DNA of 64,000 nt from Kribbella jejuensis. GTDB lineage: Bacteria > Actinomycetota > Actinomycetes > Propionibacteriales > Kribbellaceae. The DNA is taken from positions 62,001-126,000 of the forward strand of contig NZ_VFMM01000001.1 in NCBI RefSeq assembly GCF_006715085.1, in the 5' to 3' direction. This document shows positions 33,311 to 42,485 of the stretch, in pieces. The notes under the pieces are model-generated. The model searched no databases and was not told the DNA's origin. It saw only the letters and a program-made list of their open reading frames with translations. How positions within the stretch are numbered: position 1 is the first letter of the stretch; the number at the start of each line of letters is the position of its first letter. The position numbers and the translations under genes were made by a program.

Positions 33311-34249
33311 TCAGTCCACCACGCGGAAACAGGCACGGTAGTTCGCCGGTGAGGTGCCGACGTAGCGGTGGAAGGCGGCGCGGAACGCTGCCGGGGTTCC
33401 GAGGCCGCTGAGCCGGGCGATCTGCTCGACCGGGCCGACCGTCGTCTCCAGGAGTTCGCGCGCCCAGTCGATGCGCGCCGCGGTCAGCCAGGCCATGGGC
33501 GACGTACCGGTCTCCTGCTGGAAGCGCCGGATGAACGTCCGGCGCGACATGTGTGCTCGGCCGGCGAGCTCGTCGACGGTCTGCGGCTTCGCGAGGTTGT
33601 CGAGCATCCAGCCGCGGACCGCCGCGAGGTCGTCGCCGTGCGCGGGCGGGCGGAGCCGTTCGACGTACTGCGCCTGACCCCCGGAGCGCTGCGGTGGTGC
33701 GACGAGCGATCGCGCGCGGGCGTTGGCTGCTGCGGCGCCGTAGTCCTGCCGGATGATGTGCAAGCACAGGTCGACGCCTGCGGTGACTCCAGCTGAGGTG
33801 AGGATGTCGCCGTCGTCGACGTACAGGTCGTTCGGCCGTACGTCGATGCGGGGGTACCGGCGCTGCAGCAGTCCGGCTTGCTGCCAGTGCGTCGTGGCCG
33901 GGCGCCCATCGAGCAGTCCGGTGGCGGCGAGTGCGAACGCTCCCGTACAGATCGAGACCAGGCGAGCGCCGCGCTCGTGCGCCGACCGGATCGCGTCCAG
34001 TGCGGCCGGTGGGACCAGTGCTTCCGGGTCCTCGAACCCTGGGATCGCGACGGTGTCCGCGTTGGACACCGCTTCCAGTCCCGCGGGGGCGTTGACGGTG
34101 AAGCCGCCGCACCGCACCGGGCCACCGGCTGGATCGGCGCAGACGGTGACGTGGTATTGCTCGCCGAAGACCTGCGTCGGTATGCCGAGATCGAGCGGAA
34201 GGACACCGGGCAGCGCCAGTACCGCGACCTGGTGCCGTGGTGCCGTCAT
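33311..34249 (-). CDS. GlxA-type transcriptional regulator (DJ-1/PfpI-like domain + AraC HTH)
   Basis: A 312-aa regulator. Residues 5-180 form a DJ-1/PfpI (class I amidotransferase-like) domain with the nucleophile-elbow motif VSICTGAFALAATGLL. Residues 210-305 form an AraC-type double HTH (TVDELAGRAHMSRRTFIRRFQQETG and PVEQIARLSGLGTPAAFRAAFHRYVG). It is divergent from an HD-domain gene 70 bp away, which is probably its target. The effector is unknown. Confidence 0.9.
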   Translation of the reverse strand: MTAPRHQVAVLALPGVLPLDLGIPTQVFGEQYHVTVCADPAGGPVRCGGFTVNAPAGLEAVSNADTVAIPGFEDPEALVPPAALDAIRSAHERGARLVSICTGAFALAATGLLDGRPATTHWQQAGLLQRRYPRIDVRPNDLYVDDGDILTSAGVTAGVDLCLHIIRQDYGAAAANARARSLVAPPQRSGGQAQYVERLRPPAHGDDLAAVRGWMLDNLAKPQTVDELAGRAHMSRRTFIRRFQQETGTSPMAWLTAARIDWARELLETTVGPVEQIARLSGLGTPAAFRAAFHRYVGTSPANYRACFRVVD

Positions 34250-34319
34250 GGCACGATACTAGCGATGGTCGGCCCGCGTGCCACTGGGAAGGCGGCGGCG
34301 GGGCTCATAGCGTGCGGGC

Positions 34320-34952
34320 ATGGATTTCTCGCTCGAGCTGCCGACCGGGCAGTTGGCCACGGCGATCCTCGCCACTGTGACGGCTTCCGTGACGAAGCCG
34401 ATTCTCAATCACAGCGTGCGGAGCTTTATCTTCGCCCAGCTCGTCGCGGCGTCCGACGGGTGCCTCCAGGATCCGGCGTACGACACGGACCTGCTGTTCG
34501 CGGCGACCGTCATGCATGATCTGGGCACCGGCGAACAGGCTCCCGGCAAGTCCCGCTTCGAGGTGGAGGGCGCGGACCTGGCTGCGAAGCTGCTGTCGGC
34601 GCACGGGGTCGCCGCGCCCGACGTCGACCGCGTCTGGGAGGCGATCGCTCTGCATACCTCGGCGGGCATCGCCGAACGCCGCGGTCTGCTGAGTTTCCTC
34701 ACCCGCGAAGGTGTAGCCGTCGACTTCGGCCGCGACGTGGAACGCGTCATGGAGTGGGCTCCGCAGATCCACGCCGCCTATCCCCGACTGGCCATGGCTC
34801 GCTCGCTAACCGATGCGATCGTCGCCCAAGCGGCCAGATCGCCCAACGCAGCTCCGTACTATTCCTTCCCCAGCGCGCTCCTGCACGAACGCAGTTCCAC
34901 CGGCACCACAGCCCTCGAACAGGCCACCATCGCCTCGCCCTGGGGCGAGTAG
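34320..34952 (+). CDS. HD-domain protein, cyanamide-hydratase-like
   Basis: A 210-aa protein with an HD-type metal centre: NHSVRSFIF (H31) and VMHDLG (H66, D67), with downstream histidine and aspartate (ALHTSAG, SLTDAI) completing the set. The NHS-x-R-x-[FY] pattern matches the cyanamide hydratase-like HD subfamily, which hydrolyses or hydrates small nitrile-like molecules; the substrate here is not established. It is divergent from the GlxA-type regulator, fitting a regulated detoxification or catabolic enzyme. Confidence 0.82.
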   Translation: MDFSLELPTGQLATAILATVTASVTKPILNHSVRSFIFAQLVAASDGCLQDPAYDTDLLFAATVMHDLGTGEQAPGKSRFEVEGADLAAKLLSAHGVAAPDVDRVWEAIALHTSAGIAERRGLLSFLTREGVAVDFGRDVERVMEWAPQIHAAYPRLAMARSLTDAIVAQAARSPNAAPYYSFPSALLHERSSTGTTALEQATIASPWGE

Positions 34953-35008
34953 CGGCCGGCTGTGGACAACGCTGAGCACGGTCTTGCGAATTCGGCGATC
35001 ATGCCGGG

Positions 35009-35872
35009 ATGCTTCCCGCTGACTTCCCGTACTTCTTCTGTGGGCAGCCGTTCCGGCCTTATCAGGTGGGGCGGAAGCTCAAGTGGCTGCTCGGGCTCGG
35101 TGACGTCCGCCAGGTGATGAAGGGCGTGTACGTCGACGTCCGGGTGCCCGACTCGCCGCAACTGCGGGCCGACGCGATGCGGCTGGTCACGCCTGAGGAC
35201 GGGGTCGTGTGCGGGGCGGCCGCCGCGTGGTTGCACGGGCTCGACACGACGGCGCTGGGACCTGCCGAGCTCGTGGAAGCCCAGTGGACGCGGAAGGCGC
35301 GCGACGAGGTGCAGGTGTACGGCGTACGCGTTACCAGCCCGATCGACACCGCGGTGGAGTTGGCGATGCGGCTTCCCCGCCCGTTCGCACTGTCTGCGGT
35401 CGACGCGTTCCTCCGTACTGGCAAGACCGACCTGTTCGCGCTCCGGGCCGCCTCAGCCGCGTACGAAGGCCGCCCCGGGTACCTCCAGGCCCAGGACATC
35501 CTCCGCTGGGCCGACCGCCGTGCCGCCTCCCCCGCCGAATCCTGGCTCCGCCTCCGCCTCATCGACGCCGGCTTCGGCCGCCCCCAGCCCCAGGTCCGCG
35601 TCCTGGGCCGCAACCGCACCTACCGCCTGGACCTCGGCTACCCCGACAACCCGATCGACGGCCGCCGCCTGGGCCTGGAGTACGACAGCGACGCCTGGCA
35701 CTCCACCACCAAACAACAACTGAAAGACGAGACCCGCCGCACCGAACTAGCCGCCCTCGGCTGGCACATCATCCCAGTCCACCGCCCCGACCTCTGGGGC
35801 CGCTACCCCGCCCTGGAACTAGCCGTAGGCAGCTTCCTCTGCCAACACCCCCGCCTCCCCCGCCGCTGGTGA
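35009..35872 (+). CDS. DUF559/Vsr-like protein with AbiEi-like N-terminal domain
   Basis: A 287-aa protein. The N-terminal half resembles AbiEi-type antitoxin/transcription proteins (LGDVRQVMKGVYVD, then LVTPEDGVVCGAAAAWLHGLD). The C-terminal half resembles the DUF559/Vsr-type PD-(D/E)xK nuclease fold: ESWLRLRLIDAGFGRPQPQ, YRLDLGYPD, GLEYDSDAWH and a final basic helix with TRRTELAALGWHIIPV. The acidic and lysine residues fit a metal-dependent nuclease core. No toxin partner is adjacent, so toxin-antitoxin action is not supported. Many actinobacteria carry several such genes of unknown role. The second half has a marked rise in C-rich third positions. Confidence 0.75.
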   Translation: MLPADFPYFFCGQPFRPYQVGRKLKWLLGLGDVRQVMKGVYVDVRVPDSPQLRADAMRLVTPEDGVVCGAAAAWLHGLDTTALGPAELVEAQWTRKARDEVQVYGVRVTSPIDTAVELAMRLPRPFALSAVDAFLRTGKTDLFALRAASAAYEGRPGYLQAQDILRWADRRAASPAESWLRLRLIDAGFGRPQPQVRVLGRNRTYRLDLGYPDNPIDGRRLGLEYDSDAWHSTTKQQLKDETRRTELAALGWHIIPVHRPDLWGRYPALELAVGSFLCQHPRLPRRW

Positions 35873-35891
35873 CGTCCTCGGTCGCACCACC

Positions 35892-36461
35892 TCAGCTGAC
35901 GGTCCAGTTGGTTTGGGTGGACCAGTGTTCGGCGGATTGCATGAGGAGGGTGGTGGCGGGGGCTTTGATTTGGCCGTAGTCGAAGATGTCGGGGACGGAT
36001 TGGGCCAGGCGTTGTTTGAAGGCGCCCCAGGCGGTGCGGGCGGCTGGGTTGGCGCGGAGGTAGTCGCGGAACAGTAGGGCGAAGCGGGTGTTGGGGCCGG
36101 TGGCCAGGCGGAAGTGGATGTTGGTGGGGCGTTCGCCGATGGGTGGGGCGAAGACGAGCTTGTCGCAGGCCTGGCCGTTGGAGGTTTCGGTGCGGTTCCA
36201 CGGTTCGGGGCGGCAGCGGAAACCGGCGGACTCCATCAGGTCGACCAGGTACGGCGAGAGCTCCGCGACCCGGACCTGGGCGTCGATGCAGTTCTTCGCC
36301 GCAAGCCCGGGTACGGACGTGGAGCCGACGTGATCGATGGCCAACGCCAGGTCTCCCAGTACGCCGCGGAGTCGCGCGGCGAGGTGGTCGAATTCGTGCG
36401 GCCATTCGGGGTCGTAGTCGACGACGCGGACACCGGAGCCCAGCTCATCCTGAAACGGCAT
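35892..36461 (-). CDS. GrpB family protein (nucleotidyltransferase fold)
   Basis: A 189-aa protein of the GrpB/UPF0157 family, a nucleotidyltransferase-like fold of unclear role. Motifs: VVDYDPEWPHEFDHLAARL, IDHVGSTSVPGLAAKNCIDAQV (the G-S-T/S active-site-like segment and downstream acid), and TNIHFRL. The start is uncertain: an ATG at 36461 gives the family's usual beginning, while an upstream GTG would add ten residues. It lies 4 bp from the end of the neighbouring secreted-protein gene on the same strand. Confidence 0.85.
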   Translation of the reverse strand: MPFQDELGSGVRVVDYDPEWPHEFDHLAARLRGVLGDLALAIDHVGSTSVPGLAAKNCIDAQVRVAELSPYLVDLMESAGFRCRPEPWNRTETSNGQACDKLVFAPPIGERPTNIHFRLATGPNTRFALLFRDYLRANPAARTAWGAFKQRLAQSVPDIFDYGQIKAPATTLLMQSAEHWSTQTNWTVS

Positions 36462-36465
36462 GAGG

Positions 36466-37308
36466 TCATCGTGGCAAGTGGACCGGTTCACCGCGCTGAG
36501 GGGACCAGGGCGGTGAACCGGCGAGCGGCAGTTTGGTTCGGATCTTTCGGCGATGGACGAGGTAGAGGATGGTCAGGAGGAGGGCGGTGAAGGTTGCGGT
36601 GATTGGGAGGGTGTAGTTGGGGTGTGAACTAGGGGTGGTGGGAGCGGAGTCGCTGTAGCCGCCTGCCAGGCCGGAGGTGTTGTACTCGGAGCCGGGGAGC
36701 TTGGTGGCGTAGCGGTGGGCTACTAGGGCTTGATAGGCGGGGATCGTGATCGGGTTCGGGCCGATCGACTTGATGGCTGATGCGTTCAGGGGGCGGATGT
36801 GGGTCGCGGTCAGGACGTACCAGGCGCCTAGCTGGGGTTCGGTGAAGACGGTTGCGCCACCGGCCGCGGCCACCATCGTCGCCTCGGTGTTGCCGGAGGC
36901 AACGTTCACCGCTTGCCATCCGCCGTGCTTGTCAGGAGCTGTGTAGACGGTCACGGCGCGGCCGCCGGCAGTCGCGCTGGTGGCGGCGTACCAGAACGTG
37001 GCGACGGGCGCCGATGCGTCGCGAACGAAGTCGGCGTTCAGCGCGTAGATCGGATGCGTGTCTAACGCAACTGTCGTGCCGGCCTTCGCGGCACCGCTCT
37101 TCGCGGTATCGCCGGACGTGCCGCCGGCCTTGGCCAGCAGGCTGAGCGCGGTCGCCGACCGCGCGGCGGTGGTTGCCTTGGACAACGCCGCCGGTGCAAC
37201 TGGCTGCGGTCCGGCGGCGCCCGCGAAACCGGCGGCACCGACCGCGAAGCCGAGGGCGGCGGCCAATACGGCGGCGTAACGGAGCAGGATGTTCTTAGGA
37301 GCGCGCAT
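36466..37308 (-). CDS. Secreted membrane-anchored protein of unknown function
   Basis: A 280-aa protein with a Sec signal at the N-terminus (MRAPKNILLRYAAVLAAALGF..., likely cut near residue 30), an extracellular domain of about 200 residues, then one membrane helix (about 237-256) and a short basic tail (HRRKIRTKLP). No family motif is recognised. It begins 1 bp after the protease gene stop (37310-37312), so both are translated together. It could be the protease's substrate, inhibitor or anchor; this rests on gene pairing only. Confidence 0.7.
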   Translation of the reverse strand: MRAPKNILLRYAAVLAAALGFAVGAAGFAGAAGPQPVAPAALSKATTAARSATALSLLAKAGGTSGDTAKSGAAKAGTTVALDTHPIYALNADFVRDASAPVATFWYAATSATAGGRAVTVYTAPDKHGGWQAVNVASGNTEATMVAAAGGATVFTEPQLGAWYVLTATHIRPLNASAIKSIGPNPITIPAYQALVAHRYATKLPGSEYNTSGLAGGYSDSAPTTPSSHPNYTLPITATFTALLLTILYLVHRRKIRTKLPLAGSPPWSPQRGEPVHLPR

Positions 37309-37309
37309 G

Positions 37310-37903
37310 TCAGGCTCCGATCCGGTACAGGGAATGGGTCCAGGTGAACTGGGAGTTGGACCTGTACCAGCTGTACGTCGAGTAGTTGTACCGCTGGTCG
37401 TCCGGCCACGGGTCGTAGTACTCGATCGTCGTGTCGGACGAGTCGTACCCGATGATGTCCATCATGTGTCCGCCGCCCGAGGTCCAGCCGATCCGCGTCA
37501 TCACCGGGCGGCCGGCCGCGATCTCGGTGACGAGCGTGCTGAAGCCGAGCGTTCCGGAGACGTAACTGCCGGAGCTGATCCCGATCGCCCGGAACGCATT
37601 CTGGTCGTTGCCGAGGGTGGCCTGGTTGTTCGGGCAGGTGCCGTTCATCGCGTAGCCGAAGGCAAGGTTGCAGAACTGGTTCTGGCTGTAGGAGTAGCCG
37701 TAGAACGCGGCGACACTGTTGCCGCTGGCCGCCCAGCACCAGTTCGTCTTCTGCTGGGCCTGACCGGTGACGTTCAGGTAGTAGCTGGACGGCGCCGCCG
37801 CACTGGCGGCCGGGGCGAGCGGCGCCAGCGTGGCGAGTCCGAGGATCGTGGCCAACAGCAACGACCAGAAGCGGCCGGGTCGGCTGGGGCGGAGCCTGCG
37901 CAT
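37310..37903 (-). CDS. Secreted papain-like cysteine protease (AvrRpt2/C39-like)
   Basis: A 197-aa exported protease-like protein. Signal peptide about residues 1-36; mature enzyme begins near AAAPSSYYLNV. The catalytic pattern is QQKTNWCWAAS (C56), GGGHMMDIIGYD (H146) and YYDPWP (D164), as in AvrRpt2/papain-like and C39-type folds. The ATG at 37903 follows AGAGGAGGA, a strong ribosome site. The gene lies 186 bp from a divergent HTH regulator, and is followed by its membrane-anchored partner gene at 1 bp. Confidence 0.83.
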   Translation of the reverse strand: MRRLRPSRPGRFWSLLLATILGLATLAPLAPAASAAAPSSYYLNVTGQAQQKTNWCWAASGNSVAAFYGYSYSQNQFCNLAFGYAMNGTCPNNQATLGNDQNAFRAIGISSGSYVSGTLGFSTLVTEIAAGRPVMTRIGWTSGGGHMMDIIGYDSSDTTIEYYDPWPDDQRYNYSTYSWYRSNSQFTWTHSLYRIGA

Positions 37904-37998
37904 GAGTCCTCCTCTACGAGGTACTGCGGGTTGGGCGGAGTCCATCGTCAGGAGCCGGCCCCGGCGCGGCAAGAACTCGGTGACGGCCCGGTACTGCG

Positions 37999-38068
37999 GT
38001 GTGAACGGCACGCTCGCGTGAACAGTGGGTGATCGGAGAGTGCCGCTGAGTGGTGTGAACGTTTACAC
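37999..38068. promoter_or_regulatory. Cluster of GTGTGAAC-type elements with one inverted repeat
   Basis: GTGTGAAC occurs at 37999-38006 and 38053-38060, with a variant GCGTGAAC at 38016-38023. The second copy is followed directly by GTTTACAC (38061-38068), giving an 8+8-bp inverted repeat with one mismatch, 22 bp before the HTH gene. It looks like an autoregulatory operator serving both divergent genes. Confidence 0.5.
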
Positions 38069-38089
38069 TTCCGGCAAGGAGCGTGGGCC

Positions 38090-38986
38090 ATGGTGAAAAC
38101 CGTCCGAGCACCGGTCCCGGTGGTCACTCCGGAGGCGTCGTTCGCGGACGCCCTCCGGCTGGCGATCGCCCGCCGCGGCCTGGCTCTGAACCGGATCCGG
38201 ACCCATCTCGCCGACCGCGGACTGCACGTCGGGGTGGCCACTCTCAGCACCTGGCAGAGCGGTCGCCGGATGCCGCGCGATGAATCGCGGGCGATCGTCA
38301 CGGCGCTCGAGGAGCTCCTCGAAGTACCACCGGGCTGGCTGACCGTACGGATCCCGCCGCCGCGTACGGAGACGCAGCCGTACTCCGTGGTCGACTACGC
38401 CGAGGCCCTCTCCCGGATGCTCGACCGGCTTCGGCGGGACGCCCACGGGCGGCTGCGCAACGTCACGGTGCTCGAGGAGGTGCGGGTGGATGCACAGCGG
38501 AGCGCCTACCTGCGGCGCGTGTGCCAGAGCGTGGTCGCCGTACAGCCGGTGGATCGGCTGATCATCGCGCACCAGGGCGAGGCCGGTTGCGACGCGGAGC
38601 GGCTCGCGCTGCGGGCGGAGAGTGGCTGCCGGACCGGCCGGGTCGCTCGCTCCCCCGAGGCCGGCGCGCTGCTCGGGGAGCTGCTGCTCGACCGGGTGCT
38701 CGCGGTCGGCGAGACCGCCGTCGTCCGGTACGAGATCGAGGATCGCAACACGTTGCCCTCCACCGACTACCAGCGGTTCAGCGAGTGGGGCGGGATGCAC
38801 TACGTCCTGGAGGTCCAGTTCGACCGCGCCGCACTACCGGTCCGCGTCCACGAACTCCGTCGCCGGCACACCGCCGGCCCCAACCTCGTCCAACGCGACC
38901 TGATGCTCACCCCCGACGGCCGCGTCCACGTCATCGAACCATCCGCCCCACCCGGCACCATCGGCATCGCCTGGGAGTGGGACTAG
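38090..38986 (+). CDS. HTH-type transcriptional regulator
   Basis: A 298-aa protein with an N-terminal helix-turn-helix of the XRE/Cro class (about residues 18-80): FADALRLAIARRGLALNRIRTHLADRGLHVGVATLSTWQSGRRMP, then ALEELLEVPPGWL. The remaining 200 residues, containing DYAEALSRMLDRL and a tract of beta strands (VRYEIEDRNTLPSTDY, MHYVLEVQFDRAA), form a sensor or dimerisation part of unknown ligand. Similar two-part regulators are frequent in actinobacteria. The upstream inverted repeat suggests autoregulation. Confidence 0.75.
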   Translation: MVKTVRAPVPVVTPEASFADALRLAIARRGLALNRIRTHLADRGLHVGVATLSTWQSGRRMPRDESRAIVTALEELLEVPPGWLTVRIPPPRTETQPYSVVDYAEALSRMLDRLRRDAHGRLRNVTVLEEVRVDAQRSAYLRRVCQSVVAVQPVDRLIIAHQGEAGCDAERLALRAESGCRTGRVARSPEAGALLGELLLDRVLAVGETAVVRYEIEDRNTLPSTDYQRFSEWGGMHYVLEVQFDRAALPVRVHELRRRHTAGPNLVQRDLMLTPDGRVHVIEPSAPPGTIGIAWEWD

Positions 38987-38989
38987 CTT

Positions 38990-39958
38990 CTAGCTCCGGA
39001 AGCCGGCGTGGACGTGGTCGTGGTGGGTGCGGTCGGAGAAGAACGCGGTGCCGGAGAGTTGGTACGGGCCCCCGACGTTGTAGGAGCCGAGGGATTCGGC
39101 GGTGCGCATGTACGAGGTGACGAGTGAGCGCGGCGTCGACGGGGAGACGACCGCCCGGCCGTTGATCTGCCAGGTGTCGAACGCCCGGCCGCGTGGGTGG
39201 TCGCTCGGGCGATCGGTGCCGAAGACATCGATCGGGTGACCGGAGCGGATCACGCTGATGCCGATCCGGTACGTCTTCGCCAGCTCGAGCATCGTCGTCA
39301 GCACGCTGTCGTGGACCTGACCCGAGCGGATGTCAGCGGCCGATGCCGGCGGCAACGAAATCTGCTCGCTCGCCAGCACCTGCCGCGCGGCCGCCGACAA
39401 GCTCGCCACCGGCGCTCCGGGCTGTGCCGGGTGGGTCGCGGTCACGCGCCAGGTTCCTTGGGGTGATCTGCTAAGGCGTACGTCGACCGTCGTACCGCCG
39501 CTGATCAGGCGGTTCGCACGGATCGAGTAGACGCGGCACGGCACGAGCACGCTGGCGGAGTCGCTGAGGATGCCGCCGTACTGCGCGTCGATCACCTCTA
39601 CCACCGCCCTCGCGCCGTTCGGCTGGAGGAGCTTCACCACGGCAGCCACAGCAAGCCGCTTGACCTCAGGCTCGATCTCGCCCGGCCCAGGAGCCCACGA
39701 ACGCACCGCCGGCAGCCCGACCGTCGGCGAGGTGGAGGGTGCCGGACTTGTGACGGTCGGGGGTGTGGTGACGGACGGGGCGGCACTCGACGGGGTGTCA
39801 CTGGACGGGGTGCCACTGGGTGGCGGGGCGCTGGACGGCGGGGCGCTGGACGGCGGGGCGCTGGACGGTCCGGAGGGGCTCGGGTGGTTCTGGGCTGACG
39901 AATTGCTGCAGCCGGCCAGCAACCCCGCACCCGCGATCAAGAACACCCGACGCCTCAT
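38990..39958 (-). CDS. Lipoprotein with C-terminal hedgehog/M15-type zinc peptidase-like fold
   Basis: A 322-aa lipoprotein: MRRRVFLIAGAGLLAGC is a lipobox signal (lipidated C17), then a Pro/Ser/Thr linker of about 75 residues with repeated SSAPP. Residues 90-200 form a domain of unknown type. The C-terminal part carries SDHPRGRAFDTW (H-x3-G-x-A-x-D) and HHDHVHAGF, the zinc-ligand pattern of the M15/hedgehog fold, which includes D-Ala-D-Ala carboxypeptidases and related cell-wall proteins. Whether it is catalytic is open. It faces the HTH gene, with only 3 bp between the ends. Confidence 0.78.
   Translation of the reverse strand: MRRRVFLIAGAGLLAGCSNSSAQNHPSPSGPSSAPPSSAPPSSAPPPSGTPSSDTPSSAAPSVTTPPTVTSPAPSTSPTVGLPAVRSWAPGPGEIEPEVKRLAVAAVVKLLQPNGARAVVEVIDAQYGGILSDSASVLVPCRVYSIRANRLISGGTTVDVRLSRSPQGTWRVTATHPAQPGAPVASLSAAARQVLASEQISLPPASAADIRSGQVHDSVLTTMLELAKTYRIGISVIRSGHPIDVFGTDRPSDHPRGRAFDTWQINGRAVVSPSTPRSLVTSYMRTAESLGSYNVGGPYQLSGTAFFSDRTHHDHVHAGFRS
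39805..39868. repeat. 15-bp direct repeats in the lipoprotein linker
   Basis: About three exact copies of GGCGCTGGACGGCGG plus degenerate flanking copies, encoding Ser-Ser-Ala-Pro-Pro units. The frame is kept, so copy number can vary. Confidence 0.7.
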
Positions 39959-39989
39959 AGTCGCAGTGTGCCCCGACCCACCAACCGGG

Positions 39990-42371
39990 CTACTGCGTCA
40001 CGCGATACACGTCGAACACGCCCTCCACCGACCGAACCGCCTTCAGCACGTGACCGAGATGCGTCGGATCGCCCATTTCGAAGGTGAAACGGGACTTCGC
40101 GATCCGGTCGCGCGTCGTCGTCAGCGCCGCGGACAGGATGTTCACGTGGTAGTCCGACAGCACCCGGGTGATGTCCGACAGCAACCGCGCCCGGTCCAGC
40201 GCCTCGACCTGGATCGCGACCAGGAACACCGACTGAGCGGTCGGCGCCCACTCGACTTCGACGATCCGCTCCGGCTGGGTCTTCAGGTTCTCCACGTTGG
40301 CGCAGTCGGCACGGTGCACCGAGACGCCCGCACCCCGCGTGATCCACCCGATGATCTCGTCACCCGGCACCGGCGTACAGCACCGAGCGAGCTTCGACAG
40401 TACGTCGGTCGCGCCCTTGACGATCACACCCGCGTCGCCGCGTGCGGTCCGCTTCCGCCGCTCCCGCGACTGTGGTAGCCGGAGGCCCTCGGCCAGGTCC
40501 TCGGCCGCGCCCTCCTCACCGCCGTACGTCTCGATCAGGCGCCGTACGACGGCCTGGGCGCTCACGTGCTGCTCGCCGACCGCGGCGTACAGCCCGGTGA
40601 CGTCCGGGTACCGCAGAGAGTTGGCGACTGCGGTCAGGGTCTCGTGCGACAGCAGGCGCTGCAGCGGCAGGCCCTCCTTGCGGAGCTGCTTCGCGATCGC
40701 GTCCTTGCCCTGCTCGATCGCCTCGTCGCGGCGCTCCTTGGAGAACCAGTGCTTGATCTTGTTCCGCGCGCGGGGGCTCTTGACGAACGTCAGCCAGTCG
40801 CGGGACGGACCCGCGCCCTGCGCCTTCGAGGTGAAGACCTCGACGACGTCGCCGTTCTCCAGGGTGCTTTCCAGCGGTACCAGCCGACCGTTGACGCGGG
40901 CACCGATACAGCGGTGCCCGACCTCGGTATGGACGGCGTAGGCGAAGTCGACCGGGGACGAACCCGTCGGCAGCGACATCACGTCACCGCGCGGGGTGAA
41001 GACGTAGACCTCGGTGTTGTTGATCTCGAACCGCAGCGAGTCCAGGAACTCCGACGGGTCCGAGGTCTCCCGCTGCCAGTCGACCAACTGGCGGACCCAG
41101 GGCATGTCGTTCGGGCCGCCGATCTCGGTGCTCGGCGTAGCCGGCACCGCCGAGGTCGGGTCCTCCTTGTACTTCCAGTGCGCTGCGATGCCGTACTCCG
41201 CGCGGCGGTGCATCGAGAACGACCGGATCTGCAGCTCGACCGGCTTGCCCTGTGGGCCGATCACGGTCGTGTGCAGCGACTGGTACATGTTGAACTTCGG
41301 CATCGCGATGTAGTCCTTGAACCGGCCGGGGACCGGGTTCCAGCGCGCGTGCATGATGCCGAGGGCGGCGTAGCAGTCGCGGACCGACTCGACCAGGACC
41401 CGGATGCCGACCAGGTCGTAGATGTCGCCGAACTCGCGGCCGCGGACGATCATCTTCTGGTAGATCGAGTAGTAGTGCTTCGGCCGGCCGGTGACAGTGG
41501 CCTTCACCTTGGCCGAGCGCAGGTCCTCGTGCACCTGGTCGATCACGGTGGCCAGGTACTCGTCGCGGGACGGGGCGCGCTCGGCGACCAGCCGGACGAT
41601 CTCGTCGTACACCTTCGGGTGCAGGGTCGAGAACGCCAGGTCCTCGAGCTCCCACTTGATCGTGTTCATACCGAGCCGGTGCGCCAGCGGGGCGTAGATC
41701 TCCAGCGTCTCGCGGGCGATCCGCTCCTGCTTCTCCTGCCGCAGCGAGCCGAGGGTGCGCATGTTGTGCAGCCGGTCGGCCAGCTTGATCACCAGCACCC
41801 GGATGTCCTTGGACATCGCGACGACCATCTTGCGGATCGTCTCGGCCTGCGCGGATTCGCCGTACCGCACCTTGTCGAGCTTGGTGACGCCGTCGACGAG
41901 CATCGCGATCTCTTCGCCGAAGTCGCGGGTCAGGTCCTCGACCGTGTACGGCGTGTCCTCGACGGTGTCGTGCAGCAGCGCGGCGCACAGCGTGGTCGCG
42001 GTCATCCCGAGCTCGGCGAGGATGGTGGCGACCGCGAGCGGATGCGTGATGTACGCGTCGCCGGACTTGCGCATCTGGCCGGTGTGGTACTTCTCCGCGG
42101 TCCGGTAGGCGCGCTCGATCATCCCGAGGTCGGCCTTCGGGTGGGTCGCGCGGACCACCCGGAACAGCGGCTCGAGCATCGGCGCCCGGTTCGGGTGCCG
42201 GGTGCCGCCGAGACGGGCGAGCCGGGCCCGGACCCGGGCCGGCGCCATCCGCGGCGGTTGGCTGGCAGGCGGCGGCGACGCCGGAGCCGGACGCACCGGT
42301 GACGGCGCGCGCGGCGGCTCCTGCGGTACGGCGTTCGGTACCGCAGATGTCATCGCCGGGTCTTCGCCCAC
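39990..42371 (-). CDS. rel: Bifunctional (p)ppGpp synthetase/hydrolase (Rel)
   Basis: A 793-aa Rel/RSH enzyme that makes and degrades (p)ppGpp. The HD hydrolase domain is intact ([29 protein letters not shown]). The synthetase domain has [38 protein letters not shown] and the ribose-binding region [18 protein letters not shown] domain ([31 protein letters not shown]) and a C-terminal ACT domain ([24 protein letters not shown]) follow. The GTG at 42371 is chosen because GGAGGG sits about 8 bases upstream; an ATG six codons inside lacks one. It follows apt, as in most actinobacteria. Confidence 0.95.
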   Translation of the reverse strand: MGEDPAMTSAVPNAVPQEPPRAPSPVRPAPASPPPASQPPRMAPARVRARLARLGGTRHPNRAPMLEPLFRVVRATHPKADLGMIERAYRTAEKYHTGQMRKSGDAYITHPLAVATILAELGMTATTLCAALLHDTVEDTPYTVEDLTRDFGEEIAMLVDGVTKLDKVRYGESAQAETIRKMVVAMSKDIRVLVIKLADRLHNMRTLGSLRQEKQERIARETLEIYAPLAHRLGMNTIKWELEDLAFSTLHPKVYDEIVRLVAERAPSRDEYLATVIDQVHEDLRSAKVKATVTGRPKHYYSIYQKMIVRGREFGDIYDLVGIRVLVESVRDCYAALGIMHARWNPVPGRFKDYIAMPKFNMYQSLHTTVIGPQGKPVELQIRSFSMHRRAEYGIAAHWKYKEDPTSAVPATPSTEIGGPNDMPWVRQLVDWQRETSDPSEFLDSLRFEINNTEVYVFTPRGDVMSLPTGSSPVDFAYAVHTEVGHRCIGARVNGRLVPLESTLENGDVVEVFTSKAQGAGPSRDWLTFVKSPRARNKIKHWFSKERRDEAIEQGKDAIAKQLRKEGLPLQRLLSHETLTAVANSLRYPDVTGLYAAVGEQHVSAQAVVRRLIETYGGEEGAAEDLAEGLRLPQSRERRKRTARGDAGVIVKGATDVLSKLARCCTPVPGDEIIGWITRGAGVSVHRADCANVENLKTQPERIVEVEWAPTAQSVFLVAIQVEALDRARLLSDITRVLSDYHVNILSAALTTTRDRIAKSRFTFEMGDPTHLGHVLKAVRSVEGVFDVYRVTQ

Positions 42372-42485
42372 GTTTGTGTCCCTCCGCCGACAGGCCACCA
42401 GTCTAGAGGCCTTCGTCCAGCCAGGCGGAACCGCCTGTGGACAACACGCCGGGTCACCCGACGGCTGCGGAGAGTGTACCGGGAA

